Below, in pieces: positions 24,727 to 32,954 of a stretch of 36,728 bases of DNA. The notes below the pieces were generated by a model, which searched no databases, was not told the DNA's origin, and saw only the letters and a program-made list of their open reading frames with translations. A program made the translations under genes and the position numbers. Position 1 is the first letter of the stretch, and each line of letters opens with the position of its first letter. The DNA comes from Acidisoma sp035492295 (GTDB lineage Bacteria > Pseudomonadota > Alphaproteobacteria > Acetobacterales > Acetobacteraceae), in contig NZ_DATJJK010000091.1 in NCBI RefSeq assembly GCF_035492295.1, positions 1-36,728 on the forward strand, given 5' to 3'.

Positions 24727-25356
24727 ATGAAGATCACCATCGAGAAAAGCCTCGATCTGCCGCTGAGCCCGACGCTCGCCTGGGCCATGCTGCAGGACAT
24801 GGAGGGGGTGGCCGCCTGCCTGCCCGGAGCGAAGATCACCGAACGGGTGGACGAGACCCATTACAAGGGCACCGTCTCGGTCAAGCTCGGCCCCGCGACC
24901 GTGAGCTTCAAGGGCAATATCGAAATCGCGGACAGTGATCCGGCGGCGCGGACGCTGCATATCGTCGGCACCGGATCGGAGACGACCGGCACCTCCGGCG
25001 CCTCCCTCGATCTCCATGCGGCGGTCATAGCGGCGGAGGGCGGCGGATCGCGATTGAGCGGCGTTTCTGACGTGACGGTCACCGGCAAGGTCGCGACCTT
25101 CGGGGCAAGGCTGATGAACAGCGTCTCGGAAGTCCTGCTGCAGAAATTCTTCGCCAATCTGGCGGCGCGTGCGGCGGCCATCGAGGCGGCGCAGCCCGCA
25201 AGCGCACCGTCCGAGGCGGTCGGCGCCGCCCCGGTCGCGATGCCGGCGCCCGCACCGGTGGAGGCGTCCGAGACGAAGCTGAATGCCCTGTCCCTGATCT
25301 GGGCGGTGATCAAGGATTTCGTCGCGAGCTTGTTCCGCCGCTCGAAGGCGACATGA
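24727..25356 (+). CDS. coxG: CoxG, SRPBCC-fold membrane-attachment protein
   Basis: A 209-residue protein. Residues 1-150 have the SRPBCC (START-like) fold seen in CoxG/carbon monoxide dehydrogenase subunit G (MQDMEGVAACLPGAKITE; YKGTVSVKLGPATVSFKG; ARLMNSVSEVLLQKFFANLA). An Ala/Pro-rich linker (about 153-182) follows, then a hydrophobic, amphipathic C-terminal helix (LNALSLIWAVIKDFVASLF). CoxG has been proposed to recruit CO dehydrogenase to the cytoplasmic membrane, and more recently to bind quinones; the tail seen here suits membrane contact. The stop overlaps the coxD start (ATGA). Its place between coxL and coxD differs from Oligotropha, where coxG follows coxF. Confidence 0.92.
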   Translation: MKITIEKSLDLPLSPTLAWAMLQDMEGVAACLPGAKITERVDETHYKGTVSVKLGPATVSFKGNIEIADSDPAARTLHIVGTGSETTGTSGASLDLHAAVIAAEGGGSRLSGVSDVTVTGKVATFGARLMNSVSEVLLQKFFANLAARAAAIEAAQPASAPSEAVGAAPVAMPAPAPVEASETKLNALSLIWAVIKDFVASLFRRSKAT

Positions 25357-26267
25357 CCGCGGGGGCTGATGCCGGCCAGGCCAGCCGGATGGCCGCCATT
25401 GGCGCGATGCAACGGCGGCTGGAAGCGGCCGGCTATATCTGCGAGCGCGATCTGGCGGCCACCCTCCTGCTGATGGGCGAATTGCATCGCCCGCTTCTGG
25501 TGGAGGGCGATCCCGGCGTCGGGAAAACCGAAATCGCCAAGGCACTCGCGAAAACCCATGAGACGACACTGATCCGCCTGCAATGCTTCGAAGGGCTGGA
25601 CATCCACCACGCGCTCTATGAGTGGAACTATCAGCGCCAGCTTCTGGCCATCCGCATGGCGGAGGCCGCGGGCGGCGGCGGGCTTGACGAGGAAGCCCTG
25701 TTTTCCGGTGCCTACCTGCTCAAGCGTCCCTTGCTGGAGGCGCTGCTGCACGCAACCCCTGCCGTACTTCTGATCGACGAGATTGACCGGGCCGATGAAG
25801 CTTTCGAGGCGTTTCTTCTCGAAGTGCTCTCGGATTATCAGGTGAGTGTGCCCGAGATGGGTACCATTCGCGCGGCGAGCATCCCGCTCGTTGTTCTGAC
25901 ATCGAATGCGACGCGCGAGCTGTCGGACGCGCTGCGCAGGCGTTGCCTCTACTATTATCTTGCCAGCCCCAGCTTCGCGAAGGAACTGGCCATCCTGCAG
26001 CTGCGCCTGCCCGGCCTGCCGGACCGACTGGGCCGGCAGATCGTCGAATTCACCCAGGCCCTGCGCCAGCTGGGCCTCAAGAAACAGCCCGGCATAGCCG
26101 AAACGCTGGATTGGGCGGCGGCCCTTCTCGGCCTTGGCATCACCGTTCTCGACGAGGCGGGGCCGGAGGGCATCCGGGATACGCTCGCCGCGCTCGTCAA
26201 GACGCGGGAAGACCTGCAAGTGCTGGAGCCAGTCGCCCTCGCGCGGCTACTGGCGCTGGCAGGATAG
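25353..26267 (+). CDS. coxD: CoxD, MoxR-type AAA+ ATPase for Mo-Cu centre maturation
   Basis: A 304-residue AAA+ ATPase of the MoxR class. Walker A is GDPGVGKT (residues 52-59), Walker B is LLIDEIDRADEA with Asp142-Glu143, and sensor-1 SNATRELSDALRRRCLYYY follows. In Oligotropha, CoxD is a membrane-associated chaperone needed for sulfuration of the molybdenum and assembly of the copper site after apo-enzyme folding. It is followed nine bases later by coxE, the VWA partner expected for a MoxR ATPase. Confidence 0.94.
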   Translation: MTAGADAGQASRMAAIGAMQRRLEAAGYICERDLAATLLLMGELHRPLLVEGDPGVGKTEIAKALAKTHETTLIRLQCFEGLDIHHALYEWNYQRQLLAIRMAEAAGGGGLDEEALFSGAYLLKRPLLEALLHATPAVLLIDEIDRADEAFEAFLLEVLSDYQVSVPEMGTIRAASIPLVVLTSNATRELSDALRRRCLYYYLASPSFAKELAILQLRLPGLPDRLGRQIVEFTQALRQLGLKKQPGIAETLDWAAALLGLGITVLDEAGPEGIRDTLAALVKTREDLQVLEPVALARLLALAG

Positions 26268-26276
26268 GCAGGCGCC

Positions 26277-27446
26277 ATGCTGCCCCAAGCCACCCCACCG
26301 GGCGCCATTGCCACCATCCGCATCGCAGGCTTCGTCGCCACATTGCGGGAAAACGGGTTTCTGATCGGCATTCAGGAACAGGCGGATGCGCTCCGTCTCG
26401 CCGAGACGGTGGGGGTCACCGAGAAGCAGCCGCTGCGCTGGGGATGGCGCAGCCTGCTCTGCACCCGGGCCGCGGATTGGACACGCTTTGACGACATTTT
26501 CGATAGTTACTGGATGCCGCCCAACAAACAGGCCCTGGTGGAAACCCGCGCCGGTGGCGCGGGCCTGATGTCCTTGACCGGCGAGGCCGGACCCGCCGCG
26601 GGCCGGGCCGGGCCCGTTCTGCAGCATGATGAAGCGGAGGAGGATAGCGGCCTTTCCGGGGACACCGCGCAGGACGGGGCAAGCGCCGAGGCCACGGCCG
26701 AGGGCGCCGATTTCCGGTCCCTGACCGATCGGCTGCAGACCTATGCGATCGAGGCCGCCATCCGCCGCTTCGCCCGCCGCCTCAAGCGGTTGCGGACGCG
26801 GCGGGAGCAAGCTGCGGCCCGTGGCGCCCGGATCGACCTGCGGCAGACGCTGCGCCGCTCCATCGGCACGGGCGGGTCCCCGCACAAGCTCCGCTTCCGG
26901 GTGGCGCGCCGGGTGCGGCCGCGCCTCGTGTTGCTGCTCGACGTCAGCCGTTCGATGTCCCTCACCAGCTTCTTCTATCTGCGCGTCGCGCGCGCGCTGG
27001 CGCTTGAACTCGGCGACGTGCATGTCTTCCTCTTCCACACCCACTTGACCCATGTCTCCGAGGCACTGAAGGATGCGGACCCCTGGCGCGCGCAGGAGCG
27101 GCTGCAATTGCTTTCGGCAGGCTGGGCCGGCGGCACGCGCATCGGCGACTGTCTCGCGGAGTTCAACCGCCTCCATGCCGGGCGCCTGCTGCATGCCCGC
27201 GCCTGCGTGATCATCGCGAGCGACGGCTATGACACCGGGCCCGCGGGGGTGCTGGCAGCCGAAATGGCGGCCCTCGCGCGGCGCGCCCGGCGTATCGTCT
27301 GGTTCAACCCGGCGAAGGCAGATCCGCGCTACGCGCCGCTTGCCCGCGGCATGCGGGAGGCGCTGCCCTTCATCGATCTCTTCACTCCGGCGAATTCACT
27401 CGCGCGCCTGGAAGCGGCCTTCACCCAGGTGCTGGAGGTGCTATGA
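26277..27446 (+). CDS. coxE: CoxE, VWA-domain maturation protein
   Basis: A 389-residue protein of the CoxE/VWA (DUF58-like) family. The C-terminal half carries a metal-ion-dependent adhesion site, LLLDVSRSMS, with Asp222, Ser224 and Ser226; GGTRIGDCLAEF and IIASDGYDTG complete it. The N-terminal half (FVATLRENGFLIGIQEQADA) and a charged, acidic linker (about 100-145) are typical. It acts with the CoxD ATPase in assembling the Mo-Cu centre. The stop overlaps the coxF start (ATGA), implying coupled translation. Confidence 0.94.
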   Translation: MLPQATPPGAIATIRIAGFVATLRENGFLIGIQEQADALRLAETVGVTEKQPLRWGWRSLLCTRAADWTRFDDIFDSYWMPPNKQALVETRAGGAGLMSLTGEAGPAAGRAGPVLQHDEAEEDSGLSGDTAQDGASAEATAEGADFRSLTDRLQTYAIEAAIRRFARRLKRLRTRREQAAARGARIDLRQTLRRSIGTGGSPHKLRFRVARRVRPRLVLLLDVSRSMSLTSFFYLRVARALALELGDVHVFLFHTHLTHVSEALKDADPWRAQERLQLLSAGWAGGTRIGDCLAEFNRLHAGRLLHARACVIIASDGYDTGPAGVLAAEMAALARRARRIVWFNPAKADPRYAPLARGMREALPFIDLFTPANSLARLEAAFTQVLEVL

Positions 27447-28231
27447 CGAACGCGTCAGACGTCACCGCGCTGGTCACCGCTCTCACTCGGGAGCAGCAGC
27501 CCTTTGCGGTTGCAACTGTGGTGCGCACCCTGTCGGCCACCGCCGCCAAGGCCGGTGCCAAGGCCGTGATCCTGGCCGACGGCAGCATGGGTGCGGGCTG
27601 GATCGGCGGCGGCTGCGTGCGGGGCGCGGTGTTGCGGGCAGCCCGCTCGGCAATGGCGGACGGGCAGCCACGATTGATCTCGGTGCAGCCGGAAAGCACA
27701 CTCGCGGCGCATCACCTGGCGTCTGGTGAAGAGCGCGACGGCATTCACTTCGCCCGCAACGCCTGTGCCAGCCAAGGCGTGATGGACGTCTTCGTGGAAC
27801 CCGTTCTCCCATCTCCACGCCTGCGCATTTTTGGCCAGTCGCCCGTGGCGACCGTCCTCGCCCGTCTCGCCCCGGACTTCGGCTTCGCCGTGGAGCGCGA
27901 TGCGACCGGGCCGGCGGACCCGCGCCCCGATCCAGCCGGCTTTGTGGTGGTGGCGACCCAGGGCCGTGGCGATGCCGAGGCGCTGCGGGCGGCACTCACC
28001 CTGCAGGCACCCTATACCGCCTTCGTCGGCTCCCCCCGCAAGGTCGAGACACTCAAGCAGGCGCTGCGGGCCGCCGATTACCCGGCTGGGCAGCTGGACA
28101 GGCTGCATGGGCCCGCTGGGCTCGACATCGGCGCCGTGACCCCCGAGGAAATTGCTCTCTCAATCCTGGCCGAGATGATCCGTGACAGACGCCAAAGACG
28201 ATCAGTGACAGAGGACCCCGTGCATGAGTGA
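27443..28231 (+). CDS. coxF: CoxF, XdhC/CoxI-family maturation factor
   Basis: A 262-residue XdhC-family protein. The N-terminal XdhC_CoxI domain is seen in FAVATVVRTLSATAAKAGAK followed by WIGGGCVRGAVL; the C-terminal Rossmann domain in RLRIFGQSPVATVLARLA and VATQGRGDAEALRAAL, ending TPEEIALSILAEMIRDRR. XdhC-type proteins bind sulfurated molybdenum cofactor and hand it to molybdenum hydroxylases, so the product probably serves CO dehydrogenase. Overlaps coxE by four bases and the next frame by eight. Confidence 0.88.
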   Translation: MTNASDVTALVTALTREQQPFAVATVVRTLSATAAKAGAKAVILADGSMGAGWIGGGCVRGAVLRAARSAMADGQPRLISVQPESTLAAHHLASGEERDGIHFARNACASQGVMDVFVEPVLPSPRLRIFGQSPVATVLARLAPDFGFAVERDATGPADPRPDPAGFVVVATQGRGDAEALRAALTLQAPYTAFVGSPRKVETLKQALRAADYPAGQLDRLHGPAGLDIGAVTPEEIALSILAEMIRDRRQRRSVTEDPVHE

Positions 28232-28544
28232 TGTGGAGGACGTGCTGGGCCAAGTCCATGCCTGGCGCGAGGCTGGCGAGCGCGTAGCACTCGCGACCGT
28301 CGTCGCCACCTGGGGCAGTTCCCCCCGCCCCGTCGGCAGCCAAATGGCAATCACTGGCTCCGGCCGCATGGTGGGCTCGGTCAGCGGCGGTTGCGTCGAA
28401 AGCGCAGTCATGGCCGCCGCCATGGTGACGCTCGACGAGCATCTGCCGCAACTGCTCGACTACGGGGTGTCGAGCGAAAGGGCCTGGGAAGTGGGCCTCG
28501 CCTGCGGCGGCCAGTTGCAGGTCTTCGTCGAAGAAGTGGAATGA
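28224..28544 (+). CDS. Stand-alone XdhC_CoxI N-terminal domain protein
   Basis: A 106-residue protein that consists only of the XdhC_CoxI N-terminal domain: VALATVVATWGSSPRPVGSQ, then VGSVSGGCVESAVMAAA, ending GLACGGQLQVFVEEVE. The Gly-Gly-Cys motif is the conserved centre of this domain. In single-chain XdhC/CoxI proteins a Rossmann domain follows in the same chain; here that part begins as a separate frame (ATGA overlap at 28541-28544). Whether this is a natural gene split or a single ancestral frameshift cannot be decided, but the clean stop-start overlap favours a functional two-subunit version. It probably helps sulfurate or deliver the molybdenum cofactor. Confidence 0.85.
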   Translation: MSDVEDVLGQVHAWREAGERVALATVVATWGSSPRPVGSQMAITGSGRMVGSVSGGCVESAVMAAAMVTLDEHLPQLLDYGVSSERAWEVGLACGGQLQVFVEEVE

Positions 28545-29236
28545 CGCCGGAACTTCGCATCGCGCTCATGCGCGCCCGCACCGAAAGGCGCCCTGTGGTG
28601 CTGGCAACCGATCTGGCCAGCGGCCGACAGCTGCTCTGGCCGGGCCCGGATGTACCGGAGGCACTGGCGGAAGCCGCCAGGGAGGCACTCGCGGCCGACA
28701 GGAGCGCTACCATCGAGCAGGAGGGCGCACGCTGGTTCCTGCATGTCCATGCCCTGCCGCTGCGGCTGTTCCTGATCGGCGCCGTCCATATCGCGCAGGG
28801 TCTGGCGCCCTTCGCCGAAACCCTGGGCTTTCAGACGATCGTGATCGACCCGCGCCCTTCGCTCGCGACACCGGAACGTTTTCCCGGCATCACGCTCATG
28901 CCGGACTGGCCGGACGAGGCGCTCGATCGCGCATCGCTGGATGGCCGCAGCGCCGTCGTGGCGCTGACGCATGATCCGAAACTGGATGATCCGGCCCTCG
29001 ACCGCGCTCTGCGCTCGGACGCGTTCTATATCGGCGCACTCGGGTCCCGCCGCTCGCATACGGCGCGGCTGGAGCGGCTCGCCGAGTTCGGCCATGGACC
29101 GGAGAGTCTCAGCCGCATCAAGGGCCCGGTCGGGCTGCCGCTCGCGGCCGTCACCGCGGCCGAAATCGCGCTCTCGATCGCGGCCGAGATCGTCGCTGTC
29201 CGGCGCGGCAGCAGTCTCAGCTGGGCGCGGCGCTAG
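28541..29236 (+). CDS. XdhC C-terminal (Rossmann) domain protein
   Basis: A 231-residue protein. Residues 1-75 resemble the middle section of XdhC proteins (RRPVVLATDLASGRQLLW); residues about 80-225 are the XdhC Rossmann domain (LFLIGAVHIAQGLAPFAETL; TIVIDPRPSLATPERF; VVALTHDPKLDDPALDRAL; FYIGALGSRRSHTARLERL; VTAAEIALSIAAEIVA). The nucleotide-type motif GAGHIA of the family reads GAVHIA. It is the natural continuation of the preceding 106-residue domain, with start and stop codons overlapping. Together they equal one CoxI-like protein. Last gene of the cox cluster; the frame upstream to 28391 is only an open extension across the preceding gene. Confidence 0.86.
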   Translation: MTPELRIALMRARTERRPVVLATDLASGRQLLWPGPDVPEALAEAAREALAADRSATIEQEGARWFLHVHALPLRLFLIGAVHIAQGLAPFAETLGFQTIVIDPRPSLATPERFPGITLMPDWPDEALDRASLDGRSAVVALTHDPKLDDPALDRALRSDAFYIGALGSRRSHTARLERLAEFGHGPESLSRIKGPVGLPLAAVTAAEIALSIAAEIVAVRRGSSLSWARR

Positions 29237-29303
29237 TCGAATCGTCCGATAGGCGTGTGGTATGACAGCGCAGTATCGACGACGACGGTCCAGGAGAGTC
29301 GGC

Positions 29304-29684
29304 ATGGACGAAACAGAGATCAGAGCGGCGCTGAATCACCACTGGGCCGCCTCGGATGCGGACGACTTCGATGGCGAGCACGAGATTTACCGGGACGACG
29401 CGGTGCTCGAATATCCTCAATCGGGTGAACGCATCCACGGGCGGCGGAACATTCAAGCCTCCCGCACCGCGCAACCGAACCGCAAGCGCTTCACAGTGCG
29501 GCGGATCATCGGCGCGGGCGGGCTCTGGGTCACCGAATATGTCCTGACCTATGACGGCCAACCATCTTACACCGTGAGCATCATGGAATTCCTGGATGGG
29601 AAGGTGGCCCGAGAGACCCAGTATTTCGGCGATCCGTTCGAGCCGGGGCCGTCGCGCGCGCAATGGGTCGAGCAGATGCCTTGA
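29304..29684 (+). CDS. NTF2-like (SnoaL-type) protein of unknown function
   Basis: A 126-residue protein with the pattern of the NTF2-like/SnoaL fold: an N-terminal helix (EIRAALNHHWAASDADDF), then HEIYRDDAVLEYPQSGERIHGRRNI and the beta strands RFTVRRIIGAGGLWVTEYVL and SIMEFLDGKVARETQYF. Members include small isomerases and ligand-binding proteins; nothing here shows which. The ATG at 29304 is chosen for AGGAGA six bases upstream; an in-frame start at 29262 would add an arginine-rich leader. It lies 67 bases after the cox cluster, so it may be read together with it. Confidence 0.8.
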   Translation: MDETEIRAALNHHWAASDADDFDGEHEIYRDDAVLEYPQSGERIHGRRNIQASRTAQPNRKRFTVRRIIGAGGLWVTEYVLTYDGQPSYTVSIMEFLDGKVARETQYFGDPFEPGPSRAQWVEQMP

Positions 29685-30298
29685 AACCTGACCGACGCGC
29701 GGCCGGCCCTCTGCCGATCGCCCGTGCGGTGCTTCCGGTGGATACGATCGCTCTCGCCCGCACTCTCATCGGCAAGATCCTGGTGCGGGAGCTCCCCGAA
29801 GGCGTCGTCAGCGGCCGGATCGTCGAGACCGAGGCCTATATCGTGGGCGACGCCGCCGGGCATGCCTATCGGGGCATGACCCCGCGCAACCGCTCGCTCT
29901 TTCTCGAGCGCGGGCACGCCTATGTCTATCTCGCCTACGGTATCTCCTTCATGCTGAACGTCTCGGGCGATGTGGAGGGCGTGGGCGCCGGCGTTCTCAT
30001 CCGGGCGCTCGAGCCCCTCACCGGCATCGCCATCATGCAACTCAATCGCGGGGTCGGGCGTTTACGTGACCTGGCGCGCGGACCCGGAAGGCTCGCGATG
30101 GCACTGCGGATCAATCGGCGGCTCGATGGGCTGGACCTCTGCCGGCAAGGCCCGCTATGGCTCGCTGAGGATGACCACAAAACCGGCGAGATCGGCGAGA
30201 GCATCAGGATCGGCATTACGAAAGACGCGCACCGCTTGTTGCGCTTCTACCTTCGGGACAGTCCCTTCGTCAGCGGTCCCAGATCGCTCAATGGGTAG
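29663..30298 (+). CDS. DNA-3-methyladenine glycosylase (AAG/MPG family)
   Basis: A 211-residue base-excision repair enzyme that removes 3-methyladenine and related alkylated purines from DNA. Family motifs are clear: LARTLIGKILVRE, GRIVETEAY (with the catalytic Glu) and HAYRGMTPRNRSLF, then GHAYVYLAYGISFMLNV, GVLIRALEP and RGPGRLAMALRI (usually GPGKLxxALxI). The length is normal for the bacterial family. The ATG at 29663 overlaps the end of the NTF2-like gene by 22 bases; TTG at 29681 is an alternative that would leave a four-base overlap. Confidence 0.92.
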   Translation: MGRADALKPDRRAAGPLPIARAVLPVDTIALARTLIGKILVRELPEGVVSGRIVETEAYIVGDAAGHAYRGMTPRNRSLFLERGHAYVYLAYGISFMLNVSGDVEGVGAGVLIRALEPLTGIAIMQLNRGVGRLRDLARGPGRLAMALRINRRLDGLDLCRQGPLWLAEDDHKTGEIGESIRIGITKDAHRLLRFYLRDSPFVSGPRSLNG

Positions 30299-30351
30299 AA
30301 ACCCACAGAGATGCTATTCTGGACATTAGCTCTGGGAAGAGGTTGCAGGAC

Positions 30352-31176
30352 ATGGCGAAGAAAAAAATAGGCACCGTCCGGATCGGCGTCGGCGGCTGGA
30401 CCTATGAGCCGTGGCGCGGAACCTTCTACCCCGACACGCTGCCGCAAAAGCGCGAGCTGGAATATGCCGCCAGCCAACTGACCACGATCGAGATCAACGG
30501 CACCTACTATGGCTCGCAGAAACCCGAGAGCTTTCGCAAATGGCATGATGAGACGCCGGAGGATTTCGTCTTTTCCCTGAAAGCCTCGCGCTATTCCACC
30601 AATCGCCGCGTGCTCGCCGAGGCGGGACAGTCGATTGAGCGCTTCTTCACGAGCGGCGTGCTGGAGCTGAAGGACAAACTCGGCCCCATCAACTGGCAAT
30701 TCATGGCGACGAAGCAATTCGACCCCGCCGATTTCGAGGCCTTTCTGAAACTGCTGCCCAAGAGCGTGGAGGGCCGCACGATCCGCCATGTGGTGGAAGT
30801 CCGGCACGAAAGCTTCCGCAACCCAGACTTCGTGGCCTTGCTGCGGAACTATGGGGTTGCGGCCGTGGTAGCGGGCGATTCGGAGTTTCCCCAGATCGCC
30901 GACATCACCGCGCCCTTCGTCTATGCCCGCATCATGGGCACCGAGGAGACACACCCGCTCGGCTATGCGGACAAGGCGCTCGACCTCTGGGCGAGCCGGG
31001 CGAAACAATGGGCGGCGGGAGAGACGCCGAAGGGCTTGGAAAGCGTGGCGCCGCTGAAGGCGGACGGAAAGCCCCGGGATGTCTTTCTCTACGTCATCAG
31101 CGGCCACAAACTGCGCAACCCGGCAGCTGCCCGGGCGCTGATCGAGCGGGTTGATGGCGGAGCAGGCGGACGATGA
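30352..31176 (+). CDS. DUF72 (YecE-like) TIM-barrel protein
   Basis: A 274-residue protein of the DUF72 family, with IRIGVGGW-like start (VRIGVGGWTYEPWRGTFYP), the hallmark EINGTYYGSQKPESFRKWH and FVFSLKASRY, then HVVEVRHESFRNPDF and AADKALDLW-like downstream segments. The fold is a TIM barrel; the biochemical function is not established. The ATG at 30352 is preferred to an in-frame TTG at 30343; GAAGAGG lies nine bases upstream. It is preceded by a 53-base gap after the glycosylase gene. Confidence 0.9.
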   Translation: MAKKKIGTVRIGVGGWTYEPWRGTFYPDTLPQKRELEYAASQLTTIEINGTYYGSQKPESFRKWHDETPEDFVFSLKASRYSTNRRVLAEAGQSIERFFTSGVLELKDKLGPINWQFMATKQFDPADFEAFLKLLPKSVEGRTIRHVVEVRHESFRNPDFVALLRNYGVAAVVAGDSEFPQIADITAPFVYARIMGTEETHPLGYADKALDLWASRAKQWAAGETPKGLESVAPLKADGKPRDVFLYVISGHKLRNPAAARALIERVDGGAGGR

Positions 31177-31336
31177 CCTGTTCACCGCCCCCCTGCGCTG
31201 GCAGAAATCCGCCGTGATGCACTTGTGAAACGCCCCGGCAAGCGCCGGGACCAGTTTGCCGGTCGCATTCTCCCTTTCGACCCGCAAGCCGGTCTGGCAC
31301 AGAACCGTATCGTCGTCACCGCCAACGAGCGGGATT

Positions 31337-31984
31337 CTAGCTGGCAGCACCCGCGCGTGCGGCAACCTTTTTGTACCATTGGCTGGTGGCTTCATTCCCG
31401 TCGGGAATGCCGAGGTCGAGTGCTTTCGTTGCAAAGTCGATCGCCACCAGGGCGGTGATGTCGGCAGCGCTGAAATGGTCCCCGGCGACAAAGGGGACAG
31501 TGGCAAGGCGCGCGTCCAGATCGGCATAAAAGTCCAGAATGCGCCGACGGCCGCGCTCCACGAGTGCCGGGATCTGCTCGTAATCATGCGCGCCGGCAAT
31601 GGCGCGCCCCTTGAGACCGGGGATCTTGTTGCGCACGGTCTCCATCACCGCGGCAAAACCCTCGAGCTCCATGCGGCGCTCCCACATCGTGACCAGCGCC
31701 TTGTCCTTGGGCGTCGTGCCCAGCAGCGGCGTATTGGGATAGGCTTCCTCCAGATAGCGGAAGATCGCCGGCACCTCGCCGATCGCCGTGCCGTCTCCCA
31801 GCACCAATGTCGGCACAACCTGGCGTGGGTTGATCCTGATATAAGCCTCGGAAAACTGCTCTTTCGCACCGAGATCAACGGGAATGCGTAAAACGCAGAT
31901 GCCCTTCTCCGCCAGGAAAATGCGAACACGACGCGAATTCGGCGAGCCGCTTGATTCGTAGAGCTTCAGTTGATCGGCTGACAT
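31337..31984 (-). CDS. Glutathione S-transferase
   Basis: A 215-residue cytosolic glutathione S-transferase. The thioredoxin-like N-terminal domain reads LKLYESSGSPNSRRVRIFLAEKGI, with the cis-proline/glutathione motif RQVVPTLVLGDG and GEVPAIFRYLEE; the helical C-terminal domain includes FVAGDHFSAADITALVAIDF, the conserved N-capping box region. It would conjugate or reduce substrates with glutathione. AAGGGA lies six bases before the ATG at 31984. It converges with the DUF72 gene across 160 bases that hold only a small GC hairpin (31234-31249). Confidence 0.92.
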   Translation of the reverse strand: MSADQLKLYESSGSPNSRRVRIFLAEKGICVLRIPVDLGAKEQFSEAYIRINPRQVVPTLVLGDGTAIGEVPAIFRYLEEAYPNTPLLGTTPKDKALVTMWERRMELEGFAAVMETVRNKIPGLKGRAIAGAHDYEQIPALVERGRRRILDFYADLDARLATVPFVAGDHFSAADITALVAIDFATKALDLGIPDGNEATSQWYKKVAARAGAAS

Positions 31985-32059
31985 GACGGTCCCTTTCGGA
32001 AGGCATTGCGCGAAAGGGCCGGGATTTTGCGCGGCCCGGCCCAGATTTCAGCCCAGCGT

Positions 32060-32806
32060 TCAGCCTGCGGACTTGCCGCCGTCGACGGTCAGGATATGGC
32101 CGGTAACGAAGCTCGCCGCGTCGGATGCGATGTACAGAATGGCCTTCGCCACCTCCTCAGGCTCGCCGATGCGCTTCTGCGCATTGAGGGTCGCGAGAAA
32201 AGCCTTGCCCTCCGCCCCGCCGGTGAAACGGTCGAGCATACCGGTCTGGATCGGGCCAGGTGCGACGGCATTGACCCGCACGCCGCGTGTGCCGACCTCA
32301 AGCGCCACGGATTTCGTCAGCCCCTCGACCGCATGCTTGCTCGCGGCATAGATCGAGGCGCCGGCGCCGCCCTCATGACCGTAGGTCGACGAGATATTGA
32401 CGATGCTACCCTTACCCTGCGCCTGCATGACCCTCAGTTCATGCTTCATGCTCAGGACGGTGCCGAGGACGTTGGTATCGAAGGTCGCCGCATAGCTCTC
32501 CGGGGTCTGCTCCACCGCAGGGCCGGGCTTGCCTTCGGTTCCGGCTGCGTTGACTGCGATGTCGAGGCGGCCGAAGCGCTTGACGGCGGCATCGACAAGC
32601 GCGCGGACGTCCTCTTCATGGCGCACATCGGCGCGGATGAACTCGGCCTCCGCACCGGCATCGCGCAGCTCAGCGACGAGGCTGGCTCCGGCATCATCAT
32701 GGCGGCCGGAGACAACAAGCTTCGCTCCCTCCTTGGCATAGGCGACAGCGGTGATGCGGGCGATGCCTGTCAAGGCGCCGGTAATCAGAACGACGGGCGT
32801 ATTCAT
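32060..32806 (-). CDS. Short-chain dehydrogenase/reductase
   Basis: A 248-residue classical SDR. The cofactor motif is TGALTGIAR (residues 9-17), in which the last glycine of TGxxxGIG is replaced by Ala16. The basic residue in VVSGRHDDAG suggests NADP(H). NAAG is present in VNAAGTEGKPGPA, and the catalytic Ser-Tyr-Lys set is in NISSTYGHEG and YAASKHAVEGL; it ends with HILTVDGGKSAG. The substrate is unknown. It diverges from the LysR gene at 32955 across 148 bases and precedes the GST gene on the same strand by 75 bases, so SDR and GST may form one unit under that LysR. Confidence 0.92.
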   Translation of the reverse strand: MNTPVVLITGALTGIARITAVAYAKEGAKLVVSGRHDDAGASLVAELRDAGAEAEFIRADVRHEEDVRALVDAAVKRFGRLDIAVNAAGTEGKPGPAVEQTPESYAATFDTNVLGTVLSMKHELRVMQAQGKGSIVNISSTYGHEGGAGASIYAASKHAVEGLTKSVALEVGTRGVRVNAVAPGPIQTGMLDRFTGGAEGKAFLATLNAQKRIGEPEEVAKAILYIASDAASFVTGHILTVDGGKSAG

Positions 32807-32918
32807 ATTTCTTCCTTTCCTGTGGCCTGATTATCCATGCTCGCTGTGTCTGGACACGAGCGAGACTTCTTCGGCCTCGGAAAGGGTCTAGGCCTGCCCT
32901 TCGCATCCGAAAAAGACT

Positions 32919-32947
32919 TTGTTTCTCTGTCTCCATGCCTCTAAAGT
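32919..32947 (+). promoter_or_regulatory. Promoter candidate for a leaderless LysR mRNA
   Basis: TTGTTT (32919-32924), a 17-base spacer and TAAAGT (32942-32947) resemble a sigma-70 promoter. The predicted start point, about seven bases on, coincides with the ATG at 32955. No Shine-Dalgarno sequence precedes that ATG (CTCTAAAGTATAGCTT). A partial dyad TAA-N8-TTA at 32942-32955 may be an autoregulatory LysR site. Confidence 0.4.
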
Positions 32948-32954
32948 ATAGCTT

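Noticed and set aside
31177..31336. Short open frames between the DUF72 and GST genes
   Set aside because: No ribosome site, no recognisable motif; only a six-base hairpin (31234-31249) is visible.
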